Shown here: piece by piece, positions 62,500 through 64,000 of the stretch | Numbering within the stretch: position 1 is the first letter of the stretch | How the letters are laid out: every line of letters begins with the position of its first letter | Source of the DNA: Flagellimonas chongwuensis | GTDB lineage: Bacteria; Bacteroidota; Bacteroidia; Flavobacteriales; Flavobacteriaceae | Reading direction: 5' to 3' | Length of the DNA stretch: 64,000 nt | Assembly: GCF_013376415.1 (NCBI RefSeq) | Contig: NZ_WYET01000001.1 | Location: 496,001-560,000, forward strand | Position numbers and translations under genes: made by a program | The notes under the pieces: generated by a model | Database searches by the model: none | Told to the model about the DNA's origin: nothing | Seen by the model: only the letters and a program-made list of their open reading frames with translations

Positions 62500-63864
62500 T
62501 TATTTTACCAAGTTGATTTCAACTCGTCTGTTTTGTGCTCTACCAGCTCTTGTATTGTTAGTAGCGATTGGTTTTTCTTCACCGTAACCAATTGCACTCA
62601 ATCTAGAAGAATCGATTCCTTTGTCGATCAAGAAATCTCTAACAGAGTTAGCTCTTTCTTCAGAAAGTTTCTGGTTCAATTTGTCGCTACCTACACTATC
62701 AGTGTGACCTTCAACTGTAAATTTAGCAGTTGGGTACTCGTTCAAGATTTGGATAATGTCAACCATTACAGAAGTAGATTCTGCTTTGATAGAAGATTTA
62801 CCAGTATCGAACAAGATAGTTCTAGCGTAATCGTTCAATTGCTTCTGAACTTCTTCAGTTACTTCAGGACATCCTTTGTTAGCTACTGTACCAGCAACTT
62901 CTGGACATTGGTCGTCTTTATCAAGAACACCATCACCATCAGTATCAGGCCAAGGGCATCCGTTGTTTGCAGCAGGACCAGCTTCGTTAGGACACTCGTC
63001 ATCTTTATCAGCAACACCGTCACCATCAGCATCAGGACAACCAGCTAGAGCAGGAAGACCAGCTTCGTTAGGACAAGCATCATCTTTGTCGGCAACACCG
63101 TCACCATCAGAATCAGGACATCCGTTCATTTCTTTGGAACCAGCTTCGTTAGGACAAGCATCTTTAGAATCTTCGATACCGTCACCGTCAGAATCAGGAC
63201 ATCCGTTGAAAGCAGCTAGACCAGCAACTTCTGGACAAGCATCATCTTTGTCGTAGATACCATCACCGTCTGTATCAGTTCCACCAAATTTGATGCTGAT
63301 ACCAGCCATGTGTTGGAAATGCTTAACCAAGTAATCTTCGAAAGCGTGCTTGTATTGTGTTTGAAGTGTCAAACCAAGGTTATCAGAGAACCAAAAGTTA
63401 AGACCAACACCACCATTTACTGTACCGGCACCGATTTCGTCAACCCAAGTATAACCACCACCAATTTCTACGAAAGGATCGATAGTAGTGTTTTTTAGAA
63501 AGTTGTACTTAATTGTACCATCAATAGCATAGTGAGATAGATCATCAACTTCAAAATCTCCTAACTTTTCAATTCTGTTCAAGGAACCTCTTGCTCCAAC
63601 AGAGAAACCATCACCAACATACTTGGAAACGGCTACATAAGAAACGGAAGGCAAAATGTTCCAGTGATCGGATACATTAAAGTACTCATCGAACAATGTT
63701 GTACTGGAAAAAGGATTGTTCTCGTCGTTAGTAGGATAAGTGTCTATCGCATTCACCCCAATGCTAACTTGCCAGGGATTATTTTCGTCCTGCGCTTGTA
63801 TACTGTTGATCCCTACAAATACAAGAGCAACAACCAATAATTTGCTAAGATGTTTCATGCTCAA
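62500..63864 (-). CDS. OmpA-family outer membrane protein with TSP type-3 repeats
   Basis: 454 residues. Signal peptide (about 1-24, ending SIQAQ), an eight-stranded porin-like barrel (about 28-200), five calcium-binding type-3 thrombospondin repeats (about 205-330, pattern DxDGDGxxDxxDxCP) and a C-terminal OmpA peptidoglycan-binding domain (about 345-454) with [25 protein letters not shown]. It anchors the outer membrane to peptidoglycan and is probably abundant: it has the best promoter match in the window and a clean terminator. Confidence 0.96.
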   Translation of the reverse strand: MSMKHLSKLLVVALVFVGINSIQAQDENNPWQVSIGVNAIDTYPTNDENNPFSSTTLFDEYFNVSDHWNILPSVSYVAVSKYVGDGFSVGARGSLNRIEKLGDFEVDDLSHYAIDGTIKYNFLKNTTIDPFVEIGGGYTWVDEIGAGTVNGGVGLNFWFSDNLGLTLQTQYKHAFEDYLVKHFQHMAGISIKFGGTDTDGDGIYDKDDACPEVAGLAAFNGCPDSDGDGIEDSKDACPNEAGSKEMNGCPDSDGDGVADKDDACPNEAGLPALAGCPDADGDGVADKDDECPNEAGPAANNGCPWPDTDGDGVLDKDDQCPEVAGTVANKGCPEVTEEVQKQLNDYARTILFDTGKSSIKAESTSVMVDIIQILNEYPTAKFTVEGHTDSVGSDKLNQKLSEERANSVRDFLIDKGIDSSRLSAIGYGEEKPIATNNTRAGRAQNRRVEINLVK

Positions 63865-63892
63865 AATTTTAAGTTTAAGTGTTTATCAGCAG

Positions 63893-63923
63893 CAAATGTA
63901 AGTTGTTAAGACTTATTAACAAA
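63893..63923 (-). promoter_or_regulatory. Bacteroidota-type promoter of the OmpA-family gene
   Basis: On the minus strand TTTG, exactly 19 bp, then TACATTTG, a full match to the TTTG-N19-TAnnTTTG consensus. The -7 element lies 29 bp upstream of the ATG. Confidence 0.85.
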
Positions 63924-64000
63924 ATCTAAATTTCTTTTTTTTTGACTCATTTGCTGTCAGAATTGTTGCATTTCGTCGAATTTAGATGACCTTTAACGAC

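Noticed and set aside
62876..63256. Plus-strand repetitive ORF opposite the TSP3 repeats
   Set aside because: The Ser/Pro-rich repeat is the reverse complement of the calcium-binding repeats and not an independent gene.
62870..63270. DNA repeat array or CRISPR-like periodicity
   Set aside because: The periodicity comes from the coding TSP3 repeats of the OmpA gene; there are no spacers and no cas genes.

Overview
The window comes from a member of the Bacteroidota, most likely the Flavobacteriaceae (a marine Muricauda/Flagellimonas-like genus is a guess). The evidence is the gene order pdxA-DUF177-rpmF-fabH-accB-accC, an OmpA protein with thrombospondin type-3 repeats, the absence of Shine-Dalgarno sequences, two good TTG-N19-TAnnTTTG promoters, and arrays of long FtsX-type ABC permeases. 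No phage, plasmid, IS element or CRISPR array is visible.

Region 1 (1-24.5 kb) is the most distinctive part. A Gre-like factor and a two-component system (a sensor kinase with almost no extracytoplasmic loop and an NtrC-type sigma-54 activator) read leftward. Divergent from them runs a 21-kb same-strand run: TolC-like outer membrane protein, HlyD-like adaptor, MacB/LolD-type ATPase, seven consecutive paralogous permeases of 788-812 residues (each with two FtsX units), and a second, divergent ATPase. It looks like one regulated tripartite efflux or envelope-stress system with an expanded permease set. Its substrate cannot be read from the sequence.

Region 2 (24.5-46 kb) is mostly housekeeping: an FAD amine oxidase, the fatty-acid/ribosome cluster accC-accB-fabH-rpmF-DUF177-pdxA, riboflavin synthase, three secondary transporters (SSS, TauE/SafE, SulP), two secreted or lipid-anchored peptidases (M14 and prolyl oligopeptidase), ArfB with an orphan ABC ATPase, aspartate-semialdehyde dehydrogenase, MscL, alanine racemase and thymidine kinase.

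Region 3 (46-64 kb) carries translation and DNA-maintenance genes (rsmI, an Fe-S uracil-DNA glycosylase-like protein, recJ, an AddB-like nuclease, a pseudouridine synthase), an AhpD-like/OsmC-like divergent pair, MFS and MATE exporters, an LpxH-like hydrolase preceded by an unannotated 30-residue membrane peptide, an enoyl-CoA hydratase with a heptanucleotide tandem repeat upstream, a universal stress protein, tRNA-Ala(GGC) whose 3' end is duplicated 154 bp downstream, a PD40 propeller protein, an SDR enzyme and the OmpA gene at the right edge. Most convergent gene pairs are separated by clear hairpin terminators or overlap by about 4 bp.
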